Shown: positions 44,400 to 55,946 of the stretch, one piece after another | Position numbering within the stretch: position 1 is the stretch's first letter | Layout: each line of letters starts with the position of its first letter | From: Desmodus rotundus | Taxonomy: Eukaryota; Chordata; Mammalia; Chiroptera; Phyllostomidae | Length of the DNA stretch: 64,000 bases | Assembly: GCF_022682495.2 (NCBI RefSeq) | Contig: NC_071398.1 | Span: forward strand, 13,646,934-13,710,933 | Direction of reading: 5' to 3' | Made by a program: the position numbers and the translations under genes | The notes under the pieces: generated by a model | Told to the model about the DNA's origin: nothing | Seen by the model: the letters and a program-made list of their open reading frames with translations, nothing else | Databases searched by the model: none

Positions 44400-44525
44400 G
44401 TCCCTATACGTGAGTGATAACGCCCACCCGTGCCACACCGTAGCAAGGATTAACTGCATCAGTTGACCTATAGAACTCAACACAAAGCCTGAAACGTAAC
44501 AAGAGCTCAATAAACAGTGGTTGTG
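44400..44525 (+). mobile_element. MIR SINE 3' part
   Basis: 'gtagcaaggattaactgcat' then 'aaagcctgaaacgtaacaag' and 'agctcaataaacagtggttg'. Confidence 0.65.
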
Positions 44526-47499
44526 ATGAGAAGGGAGATGAGGAGGTGGCGGAGGGATGCTTCCGTTCACCTGGAAAGCCTCAACCTCCGGCCAGACCTG
44601 CACCTCGTTGGTATTCAGAAAGCATGTTTGCTTGGTTGAAGGCATGCCTGCAGGAAGGCAGGTCAGAAGGTTGGCCCGGCCATGAGTCAGCTCCAGCCTT
44701 CTGGTTCCACCATGGTCTGCAGGCCTCAGAGCCTGGCTCCCCACCTCTGCACCACAGGACGGTGTTAAAGGTCTCATCTCTTTCATGTCAGTGTCCTCTC
44801 ACTCTGCCTCACCCCTTCCCAGGGCTCTGCCCTCAGGGAAATGCTTACCTCTCAATCAGGAGTCATCAGGGAGCTGCTGCTTACTACACCTGGAGCCTCG
44901 AGCTCACCGCACTGAGGTGGAGTCACCCTGCAGGGACCCCCCAGGGGAGGGTCACACCCTTCTCCTCTGTAGAAACACCAGACAGACTCTGCAGCTGGCC
45001 AAGATGATGGGCGGGGGAGACCAGAGGTAATTATGGAAACACAGTGGGTGTTGTGAGGTGTAGGAAGAGGTCAGATGCATGAAAGGCCTGTAAATGGAGG
45101 CTTCTCCACCTCTCCCCTTTCTTTAACCCACAATCATACACACAGACGCAGCTCACTCAGTCCCTGAGCCCCGCTGACCAGTGAGCTACCTCTGCTCATT
45201 TGCCCTCCAGACCGGCTCTCCACCCTTCTCAGGGCCCTGGATGCTGACCTGTATGACCATGCTCACTCAGGTCTATCCCATAGGGGGCGCCAAGAGATCA
45301 GAGGGTGGACCAAAAGCAGGATGAGGTTTCTGACTCCTGGGCTCACCCTTCCAGCAGCACTCTGGTCCTGAAAGCTGAAGCTCCTGTCCTAGGCTTTGTC
45401 CACGGCAACGGCTCCCTCTAAGTTCCGGCGAAGCTCCTTCGCCTTCCTGTTCTGGCCTGGGGTAGCAGAGGCTCCCAGTGTTACTCACCACAGAGCACCC
45501 CCCATCCCTTCCTGATCTCCCCTGGAATATCTTCCAGATATTCCATTTACTGACTTCTCCTCGATTTCCCCCTCTGAGAGCACCACCTGTCGTCTCCTTT
45601 TGGGACCCTGAATGATAGCCCAGAACCAAGTGGGTTCATAATGGTCACCGTCACTTGAAGTGCATCCTGAAAGATGTATCTTTTCCAAGAAATCTCCCCA
45701 GATCAGCCTTAAAGTAAATCTCTGGGCAGACTTTCCACCCACCATTTAGCCTGTGTTGTCCTCCACCTCGCCTTGCCAGACCTCACTCCATGCCTGTGAC
45801 CCTGCCCAGCAGCCCGGAGGAGGCACAGACGTCCCCCAGCCCTTTCTGCACTCAACACCTAGACAAGCCCTATGTTCTCCGAAGAGCTTTAAGAGACCAG
45901 TAACACCGCCTTCCTCCATCACACCTGAGGAACATCGCTCTGGCACTTCTGTAGCAAACACCGATGATTTTTCACACTGACCTTTTCTCAGTCCAGGACT
46001 CACGAAGGTCTGCAGGAGGGTGTGCCTGCCCCGGTCTCTATTCCTCCTGTCCACAGGGGGATGCCTTTAGAGGACCACAGGCTATGGAGCCTTAATGAAG
46101 TCCCCTGTCCCTGTGCCCTCACTTTGCTGATGGGGAAATGGAGACCAGGATGCTGAAGGGATGGCCCCAAACCCGGTGGAGTTTGTAAAGGGATGGTGGC
46201 CAACCAGCCCACTGCCTACAGGGGGCCCCTGTGTACCTGGCCTTGTACTGAGAACCTCACATCTCTTGGTGTTTCTCCAGTGAAGGTGCCCAGACACGTA
46301 GGAGATGTGATCCGGGGTTTTATGAAGCCAGAGGAATAAGGCGGTGCGTCTTCCTGGAGAGTGCTGACTTCCAAGTTTCGAGGGACGGAAGAGAAGAAGG
46401 TTACTGTACTCGGGGCTGGGACTAGGGTGAGGCAAGTGAGGTAGTCTCCCCAGACACAGAATTGAAGAGGGCAGCAAAACACTGAGTACATAAGATGGGA
46501 TATTTTAGCACATTGCTTTTAAATATCTAAATTAATGCCAAAAGACCCGTGACAAAAACAAATCACAATTTTAAATACAGGATCCAGTCCTGCAGTTGCC
46601 TAACCCTGCCTCACTCCCCTCACCCGAATCCTGCCACCAGTTCTGATAAAACTTCATTTACAAAAAGGGGTGGCCAGTCTACCAGTTGGCATTTTTAAAA
46701 TATTGCATTAACAGGTTATTTATTTTGATGACTGAGGGCTTTTGGGTGTGTGTGTCCCCTTAAATTTGGGGCCTCAGTCAACTGTGTCTCACTCTCCTCA
46801 ACTTTGTCCCAACCCTGCTCACTGTAAGTCACTAAAATGTACAAAAACAAAGCACCCAGGTCTAGTGAGGAGTGGAATACAAAACCAAGTGATTCTGAGA
46901 ACAAAACAACAGCCTTCCAAACCATTTTGTGCTGTAGGAGACACCATCAGATTCCCAGAGGTCTGGGGTCGCCCTGGATTCACGGGGACTTCTTGGAAAT
47001 GGCATTGGACAGGATTCTCCTGGTAAATCAGGGGGATCGCTTTGTTCCCCTCTGGAGATGAGGAAGTGGATGTTGAGAGATGTTTGGTGAATTGTCACAT
47101 GTCCCCATGTGAGTGAAAGATGAAACCCAGGCAGAACGCCGGCCAGTGAGCTGAGTAAAGACACCCTGGCAACTGCACCACCACGAAATGCCACTAAGAA
47201 GAGATGACCGAGCGACTAAATGTGCCCCCGCTACCTTGTCAGCCCACTCCCGCCACCCTGAGTGTACGCCAAGCCTCTGAAACAACAGGTTGGGCACCGT
47301 AACAGTTACTTCAACAAGAAATTCCAGGGGTTTGGTGGACATCAAACACCATCGCCATTATGCGCAGCCATCAGCATTGGGAAAGTTCCCACAGCATCGC
47401 GTGAGTCTCAGATCTGATCTGATTACCCCCGCCGTGGCAACCTAAAACTAAAAGCTGAGACACAGTGCCATCTGCTGCCTCTGCTGCCCCCTGTCTCTG
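44526..47499. other. anonymous, gene-less stretch
   Basis: Nearly 3 kb with no repeat that I can place firmly and no exon with good borders. Weak traces: reverse MIR near 46,100-46,140 and AT-rich 46,490-46,600. Several frames above 100 codons overlap on opposite strands in GC-rich parts and carry no domain. Confidence 0.45.
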
Positions 47500-47735
47500 G
47501 AACGATCACCGCCCACCCCCAACCCTAGCCGAGTCTGCACGACCTTCAGGACTCAGTTCTCAACACAGCGACCCTTGGCAGGAGCCTTCTCTGGCACCTG
47601 TCTTGCATTTTCATTCATTACATCATTCATCCATTCCACAAGTACCCAGGGCATTTATTTAGCCCAGCGTAGCATGAGCACATAGTGAGGAACACAGAGA
47701 CACTGTCTGAGCCCCCACAGAGCTCAAGGTCTACT
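47500..47735. mobile_element. L2 fragments, head to head
   Basis: 47,500-47,610 is plus-strand L2-like ('caggactcagttctcaacac', 'ccttctctggcacctgtctt'). 47,620-47,735 is reverse L2 ('atcattcatccattccacaa', 'agcccccacagagctcaagg'). Confidence 0.5.
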
Positions 47736-48999
47736 GTCCCCATCGCACCTGCTGCCTCCCACCTGCATTAGTCAGGGCATCGTGGGGGACTCCAATGGTC
47801 TGACTCCATCGTGTTCTCCCCAGCTTGACAGAGTTTCAAACCCGTGTCCTAACAGTCTTCAAATCTCCAGGGAATAGTAGGGCCTGGCCCAGAACAAGCG
47901 CTCAGTCGAATGTGAGACCACATTGGTGTTTTCCGTGCTTCGGTGTTTCAGGTCGCTGTCTGATCACTGTGCCCGTGAGCCATGCCCTCCGGACATTTCT
48001 GTCTCTGCCCACATTCCCACCTGGGACACCCACAGGGCACAAGGCTGCTAAACAAGCCGCGTTAACCGGCTGCAGCCTGAATCTTCTCCATCGCTCCAGT
48101 CAGCGCACACTCTGGAGCCAGCGAGCCAACAGGCCGTGGAAGGATTTCAGAGGCAGTGTAACTAATCTAATATTTTTTATTGGAAAGTGAAGAAAGAGCT
48201 CTCAGCGACCCACTCTCCTTAATTAACAAACATCTCCTCACATACAGCCATGGAGGCCTGTTTGGATCTTTGCTCCCCAGCCCTGCTAACCTGCCCGCCC
48301 ACCTGCACAGCCCGATGAAAGCCATGCCTGCGGAGTGAATATGCAAAAGGACCCGCACATCCACCTGCTTGGGACAGTGGGATTATATGTGATTCTGCAG
48401 CATCAATTCCTCATGTGCACTCGGGTTCCCAGATTCCTCATATAGATCTGATACCGTTCACCTGGAAATCCCTCTATGCCTCTGAATTAGTGATCAGCTC
48501 GCAAGCGGCCAGACCCCCCCACTGCACCCCCAGGCAAGTGCAGGGTGGCTTTGAGCCTGAACAGCCACTGATCTCAAAAGGGAGGCCCAAGGGGTGGAGG
48601 CCCAGGGCTCCAGATCACTACACAGGGGCACCGGGCACCAGCCCCTCTTCCTTCGCATCCACTAGCCAGTCCCTCTTCCTCCCCTGGACTCCCTGTCTCC
48701 AGCCCAGACAACCTCCCTTCCACAGATGAGCCTTTGCCAAGCACGCCCATGCACCACCTTTGCTTGTGAGCTGACCTGGGCATCGGAGGCCTTCCCCAAT
48801 CTCATTCCCCCACCCCACAACAGCTGCATTTCTGAATGGTCCCATACTGAAATCTCTGTGTAGATTCAAGGTCACCCACAGGCAAACCTGTCTCTTCTCT
48901 GGCAACACGGACCCCCATCTACTCTCTGAGTGCTCATGTGCACACACCCCTGCACCCACACTTTCCCTCTCTCCCCCATCTACATTTATCTGACATCAG
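47736..48999. other. anonymous sequence
   Basis: 48,140-48,250 is AT-rich and repeat-free ('actaatctaatattttttat', 'ccttaattaacaaacatctc') and could be a small conserved element. The 19-bp phrase 'cacctgcattagtcagggc' at 47,762 recurs at 49,285. Confidence 0.35.
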
Positions 49000-49250
49000 C
49001 TGAATGCCTACTGCGTGCCAGGGGAAGGGAACTAACAGCTTCTTGTGCACCTATCACATGCCAGGTCTTTATTTAGTCTCCTTGCGTCCTGTGTAGGTAT
49101 TACTATTCCCACTGTACCATGGACGTTACAGAGGCTGAGGGAGGCGACTGGCCAGTGGGCCCACAGATAAGGCACACTCAGCTCTCACCTGGTCTCCCGA
49201 CTTGCTGCTACACCCTCCAGTCCTTGGCCCACTCATCCGAGCTCTGCCCA
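49000..49250 (-). mobile_element. MIR SINE, reverse
   Basis: 'gcctactgcgtgccagggg', 'acctatcacatgccaggtct', 'attactattcccactgtacc', 'gttacagaggctgagggagg'. The doubled start suggests one MIR inserted next to another. Confidence 0.7.
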
Positions 49251-49923
49251 ACCAGATCACACCCCACGTCTGTGAAGCTGCCACCTGCATTAGTCAGGGC
49301 CTGGGGGCAGGGTGATTACTGACGGCACATTCAAATGGGTTATTTAGGGAGAGTTCCATACAGCACCTGCTCACATAGGTGCGGGCAGGATGTGGGAAAA
49401 GCCACTAGGGAGGGTTCGGAGCAGGCCCCCAGGGCATGCGACAACTGGGAGCCAACCCCAACCACCACAGGCCTAAAAAAGGGAGAGGAAGGGAGCAGAG
49501 AGAAAGAGAGGGTGAAGGGAGGCGAGGAGACAGAAGGGGAAGCGAGGGGGAGGAACGGAAGGAAGGGAGGGAAGTGGAGGGGAGGGGACAATTGCCAGAA
49601 TCCAAGGACAGAACTGGTCAGGAAGGGCTGTGTGGCCCGGGCTCTGTGACTTTGTCATAGTTGCCCCAGCTCTTGGGAACACACAGGAAGGGCGCTCACT
49701 CTCCCCCAGCCACCTGTCCTCCCTCTGATCTCCTGCAGGTCCACGATTGACCAAAACCAATAGGAAACCAGAGGGCGAGGGGGCCAAATGATGTTGCAGA
49801 AAGATCAGCCTCCCAAGTCAAGAAGCCAGGGCCATCCACTGCGGCCCAGGTGAAAAGTCCGTGTCCCCAGGACTTGGGGACGCGTGAAGTCAGTTTGATT
49901 GTCCTCTCTCTCGGGTCCTCTGA
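49251..49923. other. anonymous sequence with purine tract
   Basis: The purine-rich run 49,480-49,590 (GGGA/GAGG mixtures) explains the long low-complexity frames on both strands. The rest is unassigned. Confidence 0.5.
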
Positions 49924-50730
49924 TCACACCGTTCCAGGTGTGAAAGTACTTTCTTCTTCCACTGCCCAGTCCACACCCCTTACCCCTGCCAGGGAGGGCT
50001 CTTCCCTCACTTCTTGGAGGTCTGAGTCCTTGGCGGTCTTGTTTTTAACTGAGGTGCCACAGTGGGATTGGCCAGAACTTTGGGGAAGGGAGAGTAACCC
50101 TCTGCTCCCCCTTTTGTGGTAGGGCGGCAACCCAGTGGAAGTCATTTTCCTTGGGCCACTGGGCCCCCCCCTTTTTGCCCATGGCTTAGTGGTACAGAGA
50201 ACCCAAAATGTGCAGGAGGTGTTTTGGCTTCCAGTTCCATAAAGCCCATGCCACTGTTCCCGATGGGACTTTTCCTCCCACGCACCCTGGGGCCTCTCCG
50301 TGTACAATAGTCCGAGTAACCTGCTCAGAGTGGCACAGGCCGTGCACAGAGGCCTATGGGGTGAACGCCCCACCTGCAGATGAGAACACAGAGCCTCAGA
50401 GCGGTGGCTGCCTTTCCCAATGGACAACAGGGGAATATTTGCGCTTTGGAACAAAACTCTAAAGCTGGGGCCCCTTCCCTTGCCCGAGGGGCCACCATCA
50501 TGCTGTGAGCATTTGACATGTATGCTCGAACAGACAGACAGACTGACAGTCTTTGGGGTTTCTAGGCGCCAAAATTCATTTCCTTCCATGCACTTTCCTC
50601 CGCAGACCCCCACATGCTCTCCAGTTTTCCCAGGGATGCGGGATGCCAGGTTTTCCTGTCTGAACTGACCAGTCCCAGGGAAGCACCTAGAAGAGGCTCC
50701 CAGGGGAAAAGCTACAGCCCCCACCTCCAA
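49924..50730 (-). other. Longest non-transposon open frame, probably chance
   Basis: A 268-codon minus-strand frame starting with ATG. The translation has scattered Cys and Trp, no domain, no signal peptide and no membrane segment, and it runs through a probable reverse MIR at 50,310-50,410, which argues against an old gene. A simple estimate for this base composition gives a frame this long in about one window in ten by chance. Kept only because of its length. Confidence 0.1.
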
Positions 50731-50879
50731 TCACTCATTCCCGGGCCTCAGGACTGGGCAGGGCAGGCACCTCACCAGGAGCCGGTCTTGTCGGAGATGG
50801 AGGCTCCAGATCAAGCACCTTCACAAAACCCCGAAACCTCCATCCTGGGGCCCCTTCAAATTAAAAGAGTTCCCTCTAC

Positions 50880-51310
50880 CAATAGATTAACTAAAATGAC
50901 ATATTAATAGCTGGCCTGTATTATTTATTGCCTGCTTTTGGAAAATAAAATATTGAGATCCAAAGAGGAATCGACGTCCACGCACCTCCCTCTCCCGGAC
51001 AGGCTTCATTGCTGTCATGTGAGGAAGAGGAGAGCTCATCAGCGGCATCAGTTCCAAGACACCTGCTGTGATATTGACTTTCGAACCAATAAGAAGATGA
51101 TAAGCCCTGTCATAAAATATCATTGGAGGATGTAAATTATTCAAAGCCCTTTATGGGCAGACACCGTCTCCGTGCCTGAGTGCTCCCCAGTCTGTGCAAC
51201 GCATTTCACTTATTAAAGCCAAACAGGGCCTCTGTTGATAAAGCCCCCTAAATAAATAATACCCTTCACCTCCTTCTTCCATATTATTCCCACCATTAGA
51301 ATCGGAAATG
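50880..51310. promoter_or_regulatory. Candidate conserved non-coding element
   Basis: Repeat-free and AT-rich after GC-rich DNA. It contains 'catattaatagctgg', 'tattatttattgcctgcttt', 'cataaaatatcattggagga', 'gtaaattattcaaagc', 'cacttattaaagcc' and 'taaataaataatacc'. Many homeodomain-like cores lie within 430 bp, with no frame of interest. Confidence 0.35.
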
Positions 51311-51499
51311 TTTGTTCCAGAGGCATCAAGAGGGCTGCCTCTGGAAGCAGCAGGGATGTCTTTATCAAGAAGCTCAGTGCCACGTGTCAGTCACCCGCCA
51401 TCCTCTCCGTGGAGCAGGGCGATGGCCCAGCTCTGGAGACAAGCTCTGGGCGCTCATCTTTACAAGTTCAAGCGGCAAGGTGAAGGGGGTGATGTAATG

Positions 51500-51650
51500 C
51501 AAGGGCTTGGAATCCAAACCGGCTTCACCATTGGGCCTCAGCATGACCCTAGGCAGGATACCCAACCTCTTGAACCCTGGGAAACACGGGAGGGCGGGAA
51601 TAATGTTTGCAGCGTCTGGCTCAAACTGTAGGCTCTCAGGCAGTACTGAC
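51500..51650 (+). mobile_element. MIR SINE, diverged
   Basis: 'gcttggaatccaaaccggct', 'ctaggcaggatacccaacct', 'gggcgggaataatgtttgca', 'gctctcaggcagtactgacc'. Confidence 0.5.
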
Positions 51651-51718
51651 CATGGAGGTTTAAAAAGGAAGAAGTCCTCTGTGTTTTCTCCACAGTTCAG
51701 ATTTTGGTGTATTTCTCG

Positions 51719-51935
51719 CTCTCACTGGTGTGACTCAGTTGGTTGGGCATCGTCCTGCAAACTGAAAGGTCTCCAGTTCGATTCCGGTCAAGGCACAGGC
51801 CTGGGTGGCAGGTTTGGTCCCCAGCTGGGGGTGTGCAAGAAGCAACCAATCCATGTTTCTCTCTCACATCGTTGTTTCTCTCCCTCTCTTTCTCCCTCCC
51901 TTCCCCTCTCTCTGGAATCAATAAAAGAAAAACGA
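51719..51935 (+). mobile_element. Ves SINE 5
   Basis: Plus-strand Ves: 'ctcactggtgtgactcagtt' head, 'ccagttcgattccggtcaag' B box, 'ggggtgtgcaagaagcaacc' body, a C/T-rich section and an AATAAAAG-type tail. The target duplication was not resolved. Confidence 0.88.
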
Positions 51936-52079
51936 TTAACCAAATTGACACCTGTGGCCCAGACCCTGTGGGGCACGCTGCTGCTGCTCTCCTCAAGATC
52001 TGAAGCCGCAGAGCATCCGGGCTCTTCCGCCAGCCCCAGGGGCTACCTATAGCAGACCCACCCTTCTCTTGTCTCTGGC

Positions 52080-52165
52080 CTTTGTTCCCACAAAAGCCAG
52101 ACAGACCCTACCGGTCTTTAAGGCTCAAATCAAAAGCCATCTTCTTGAAGCATTCCGTGATTTGC
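52080..52165 (+). mobile_element. L2 fragment
   Basis: 'ctttaaggctcaaatcaaaa' followed by 'gccatcttcttgaagcattc' and 'cgtgatt' is the L2 phrase for 'caagactcagctcaaatgcc'. Confidence 0.6.
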
Positions 52166-52204
52166 TCACGTGGATTCCTTCTTTCCTTTTATCCTTTTCC
52201 TTCT

Positions 52205-52440
52205 TCACATATTTAGGGAGTGCCCATGCCGTGCCAAGCACTGCTCTGGCATCTTTTCAGGTACAATCGTGTGTAATCTTCATTGCAGCCCTGCAAGGCA
52301 AGTCCTTCCACTGTATTTTGTAGAAGAGGAAATCAGGCTCAGGGACACTAAGGGTCTTGCTCAGGTCACACACTTATCAAGTAAGTGATAAGGTCAAGAT
52401 CTGAACCAGGTTGGGCCTGATTCCAAAGCCCACGCTCTTT
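52205..52440 (-). mobile_element. MIR SINE, reverse, near full length
   Basis: 'cgtgccaagcactgctctgg', 'cattgcagccctgcaaggca', 'agaagaggaaatcaggctca', 'agatctgaaccaggttgggc'. Confidence 0.75.
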
Positions 52441-52444
52441 CCTT

Positions 52445-52700
52445 CCTTCTCTTCTCCTTTATTTTTATTGTTGACTCTATTACAGATGTCTCTATTCCCC
52501 CAGCTCCTTGCTCTGCCCACCTCCACCCAGCCCCCACTGCCCTTCCCCCTGGCATCCCCACACTGTGGTCTATGTCTGTGGGTTATGCATGTATGTTCTT
52601 GGGCTCATCCCTCCACCTTCTTTCTCTTCCACCAATTGTGCTGCTGCTGTGCCCGCAGCTCAATGGTCCCTACCAGTGTCACTCGTCCCCTTGAGCACGC
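52445..52700 (-). mobile_element. Bat L1 3' UTR, reverse
   Basis: On the plus strand: 'atttttattgttgactctat' followed by 'tacagatgtctctattcccc', 'cacactgtggtctatgtctg', 'ggttatgcatgtatgttctt'. This is the reversed 3' UTR of a bat LINE-1, heavily 5'-truncated, different from the half-LINE tail. Confidence 0.65.
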
Positions 52701-52939
52701 CTGGGTTCTACTGGGGATGGGCCTTTACACTCAGAGCATCACTCAACCTCACACACGGAGCTCTCGGGGCCACCTGGAGGCCTGGGCCCAGAGCTTGTCA
52801 TGGACCAGACAGCTCCATGTGCCTGGCTGCCAGCTGGATCAGCCCCCAACACTCATGGCACCCCCAGCTCCCGCAGGCCCCCTCAGCCCAGGCCCAGGAT
52901 AACAACAGTGACTCCCATCCATTCCTCCTGCATCTCCAC

Positions 52940-53545
52940 TCCCCACTCCGTGCCTCAGCTTCTTCGCCTGTAAAATGGGGATAAGCAATGGTGCCCATCC
53001 CAGGAAGCAAGCAGCTCTGAAGATCAACTGAAATCGTGAGTGCAGAGCGTTTTGAGCAAGGCTGGCACGTGGTCAGAGCACAACAGCAGCAGCTACTGTT
53101 GCTATTTATTATCTTAAAAGTTTCTGACTACTTCATTCTGACTCCCAAACCACGCTCTCCCCGCCGTGTACCGAGTGAGCGCTGAGCTTCCCCAGAGCAG
53201 ACAGTTTGGCATAGAGCAGTCAGCAAACTGTGAATTGCTGGTAAATTCTTTTATGTTCTCCAAAGTATATGCTGATGAGCGTCGGGTGCAGCTGCACAGG
53301 AGAGTGGAGGGTGTACCAGCTCCAGAATCAAACGGGCTGAGTCTGTATCCTGCCTGTGTTGCCTTCTAGTGGACGGTCCTGATGAGTCACTCAATACACT
53401 CTGAGCCTCTACTTACACATCTATAAAATGGGGCTGGGGGACAGGGCTAGATGCCAAAGCTGCTGGGTCCCTGTAGATGGAAAGACAACCTGTTTACAAA
53501 GTGTCCAGCACATACCAAGGAAACGGTAAACACTCACTTCCTCCT
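52940..53545 (+). mobile_element. Two MIR SINEs
   Basis: 52,940-53,115: 'agcttcttcgcctgtaaaat', 'caaggctggcacgtggtcag', 'tgttgctatttattatc'. 53,305-53,545: 'agtctgtatcctgcctgtgt', 'acacatctataaaatggggc', 'agtgtccagcacatacc'. Confidence 0.7.
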
Positions 53546-54079
53546 CCCCTTCAACTTTTTCCTCTCATTTGTCCTCTCCTCTCCTCTCCTAACTCCCTGC
53601 TCAGTGGCTTCTTTGTATCTGCACCCTTTGCTACGAATATCAGGCATAGGCACTGTATTCCACTGGCTGCCTGCTCTCGTGTGTTTGGGGGTGTCTTATG
53701 TTAACCTATTCATCATTTTCACCTTGTCTCTCCGGGGTGGAGGGAGGTCATCAGAGATGAGGACCAGAGCCTGGCACGCCTTGAGTGGCAGTACCTGCTT
53801 AGACATGTCCCACAAAGGCCCCTGGAAAGAGTCATTCCCATCCACCAAGAAAGGGAACATCTGGCAAGAAGAAGGGCCCAAAGCAAGCCATAAAACTCTC
53901 AAGCTCCCTCCCTGCTCTGTAGGTTACATCCACTATTCGAACCCGGTTCTAGGAAAACAAAATGGTGGTCCGTCGTGACGACAGTGCTGAACGAGCTGAA
54001 ACACTGTCTAAAAGAAATTGTGCGTGTTCCCATATGTGCAACAAAATAGCACACACACAGTAAAATAATGCAAGAGCCA
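53546..54079. other. anonymous sequence
   Basis: CTCCT run at 53,572-53,590. A fragment near 53,940-54,070 is repeat-free. No gene seen. Confidence 0.4.
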
Positions 54080-54450
54080 CCGGCAGTGCGCATGGAGGCT
54101 ACAAGCGTTCTTGCAATTTCGTCAGAAAGAACCGGCGCTCTGCATTACCTGCCGCCCGGGACGCCGGCGCCGTGTGATGCGCCTGCTCCCGCAGCAATCC
54201 TGCCTTGTCAAGAGCTGAGTATCAGACATGCAAAACAGGTGTTGTATATGAGTTTTGTGAATGTATCACTTTGGGAAAACAGAACCAAAACAAATTGAGA
54301 AATCATATAAGTAATTACTCTGAGTTTCAACTCTAACATAAAAAGGGAAGGCACATAGCAGAAATGCTAATTAATATGGCTGTTTAATTACAGGGGCACA
54401 AATTAATAAACAGGAACTACTCCCGATTTCCAGTGGGCCGCCCCTCACTG
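54080..54450. promoter_or_regulatory. CpG patch and candidate conserved element
   Basis: A short CpG cluster at 54,110-54,190 ('gccgcccgggacgccggcgc' followed by 'cgtgtgatgcgcc') is directly followed by an AT-rich, repeat-free stretch 54,220-54,420 with 'agtaattactctgag' and 'gctaattaatatggctgttt' followed by 'aattac'. The abrupt change fits a small promoter or enhancer, but no transcript can be shown. Confidence 0.3.
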
Positions 54451-55144
54451 CGTGTGGTCGCAGAGGTGTGGGCGCAGGGGTGGAGGGCGCTGAGCTCTCC
54501 TTTGCCAGGTGCCCAGCTGGAGCAGCATCAGGAAGGAGGGAGGTCCTCTCAGCCCCCACGCCCTGCAGACACACTGAGCCCTCACAGACACCAGCAGGTG
54601 CGACGTCCACCAAGTTACCTTCTCTAATTAGGAAATCAGCCTTCATGTAGCTACGAGGGCCCGACCACTACGTGCTAAGGACAAACTGAAACACCACACG
54701 GCCAAGGGGTGAGAGTTACTAAGTAGCCACTATACACCAGGCACTCTGTCACTCTGTGTCTCCCTCCCTCCTTCTCTCCCTCCACTTGTTTCAGTTTCCG
54801 GTTTCCCAAAGCAAAGCTCGGAAATTTCATGTACATCGCTTGCTTTGCATGAGACTGCCAGCTGTCGACAAGGCAGAACTGCTAAGGGAACAAAATGCAT
54901 ATCAGACTCAGCCACTGTCATCTACGTGGTACCATCTACACGGGAGATCATCCCATTCCCTGGCCATGAACACCGAGGCCCCAGAGGTCAGCGAATCTGA
55001 TTTGCCAAAGCCCCGCAATGGGAAAACAAGGTTCCGGATGCAGAACTCTGGGTGTCTGACTTTGAAGTCTATGACATTTTGATTACAGTAAACTTCTTTC
55101 TGGAAATAAAAAACTGCTTCCACTTCGACAGTGTACAGCTAGAG
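54451..55144. other. anonymous sequence
   Basis: Weak old-repeat tail near 54,715-54,745 ('actatacaccaggcactctg'). Nothing else. Confidence 0.4.
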
Positions 55145-55470
55145 CATTCATTTGGTCATTTTTTTCATTTAGGAATATCAGTTGTATACCTACTATGTGC
55201 CATTGTTGGACTATGTTCTGGGATACAATGATGAGCGAAAACTGACCCAGAAGACCCTTTTGAGGAACTCCCAAGGGCAGCAGGAGAGAATGACATGGGT
55301 AAGACAATCACCAGATCAATGCATTTCCATAGCCTCTGATCAGGGTTCCACAGGAAGGGAATCAGGGCTTTGAAGACGTGTAAAAGGGAAGGTCCACTGG
55401 TCAGGAACAGTTCCCCTGAAGGAGTGATGGATGGTTGAAGTGTGATCTCAAAGATGAGTGTAAATATGTA
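55145..55470 (-). mobile_element. L2 3' end, reverse
   Basis: 'tacctactatgtgccattgt', 'gttctgggatacaatgatga', then 'agggaatcagggctttgaag' follow the reversed L2 end and body. Confidence 0.65.
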
Positions 55471-55946
55471 ATATATAGAACAAGAACGGCATAGATGAGT
55501 AGAGAAGAATTTTCTACACTTGTGCTGTTGTCTTCCCATCCATCCACTCCTCAGCCTGCTCCCCCCTAAGGTGCCCTCTGCTCCCATCACTCTGCCGTGG
55601 GAGTCCCTGCAATAAACTTCATGGACGTGTTTCGTCCTCAATTTACTTGGACACTTGGACACAGCTGATCACTCCCTTCTCCTTGAAAGCACTTCCTCCG
55701 TGACTTCTGAGCCAAAGCCTCGCTTGTTTCCTCCTGCCTCTCTGGGCCCTGCCTGGAAATGGCCATTATTCATCGCTCCCCTCCATGGGCCTGGAGGCTG
55801 GGTTTTGGGCACTGCTCCCTCTTTCTCTCTGCTCCTTTCCGGGACAGTCTCCTTCCTTCCGACGGCAGTATGTGCACTGTGGACCAGTGGTCCTCGCACT
55901 TGCACCTCCAGCCCAGAACTGTCTTTCAGACTCCAGATCTGTTTCT

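Noticed and set aside
44280..44786. 168-codon minus-strand frame
   Set aside because: It starts next to and runs through MIR sequence, has no domain, and overlaps an equally long plus-strand frame.
49470..49590. Reading frames on both strands over the purine tract
   Set aside because: Low-complexity Glu/Arg/Gly and Pro/Ser/Leu strings created by GGGA/GAGG repeats.
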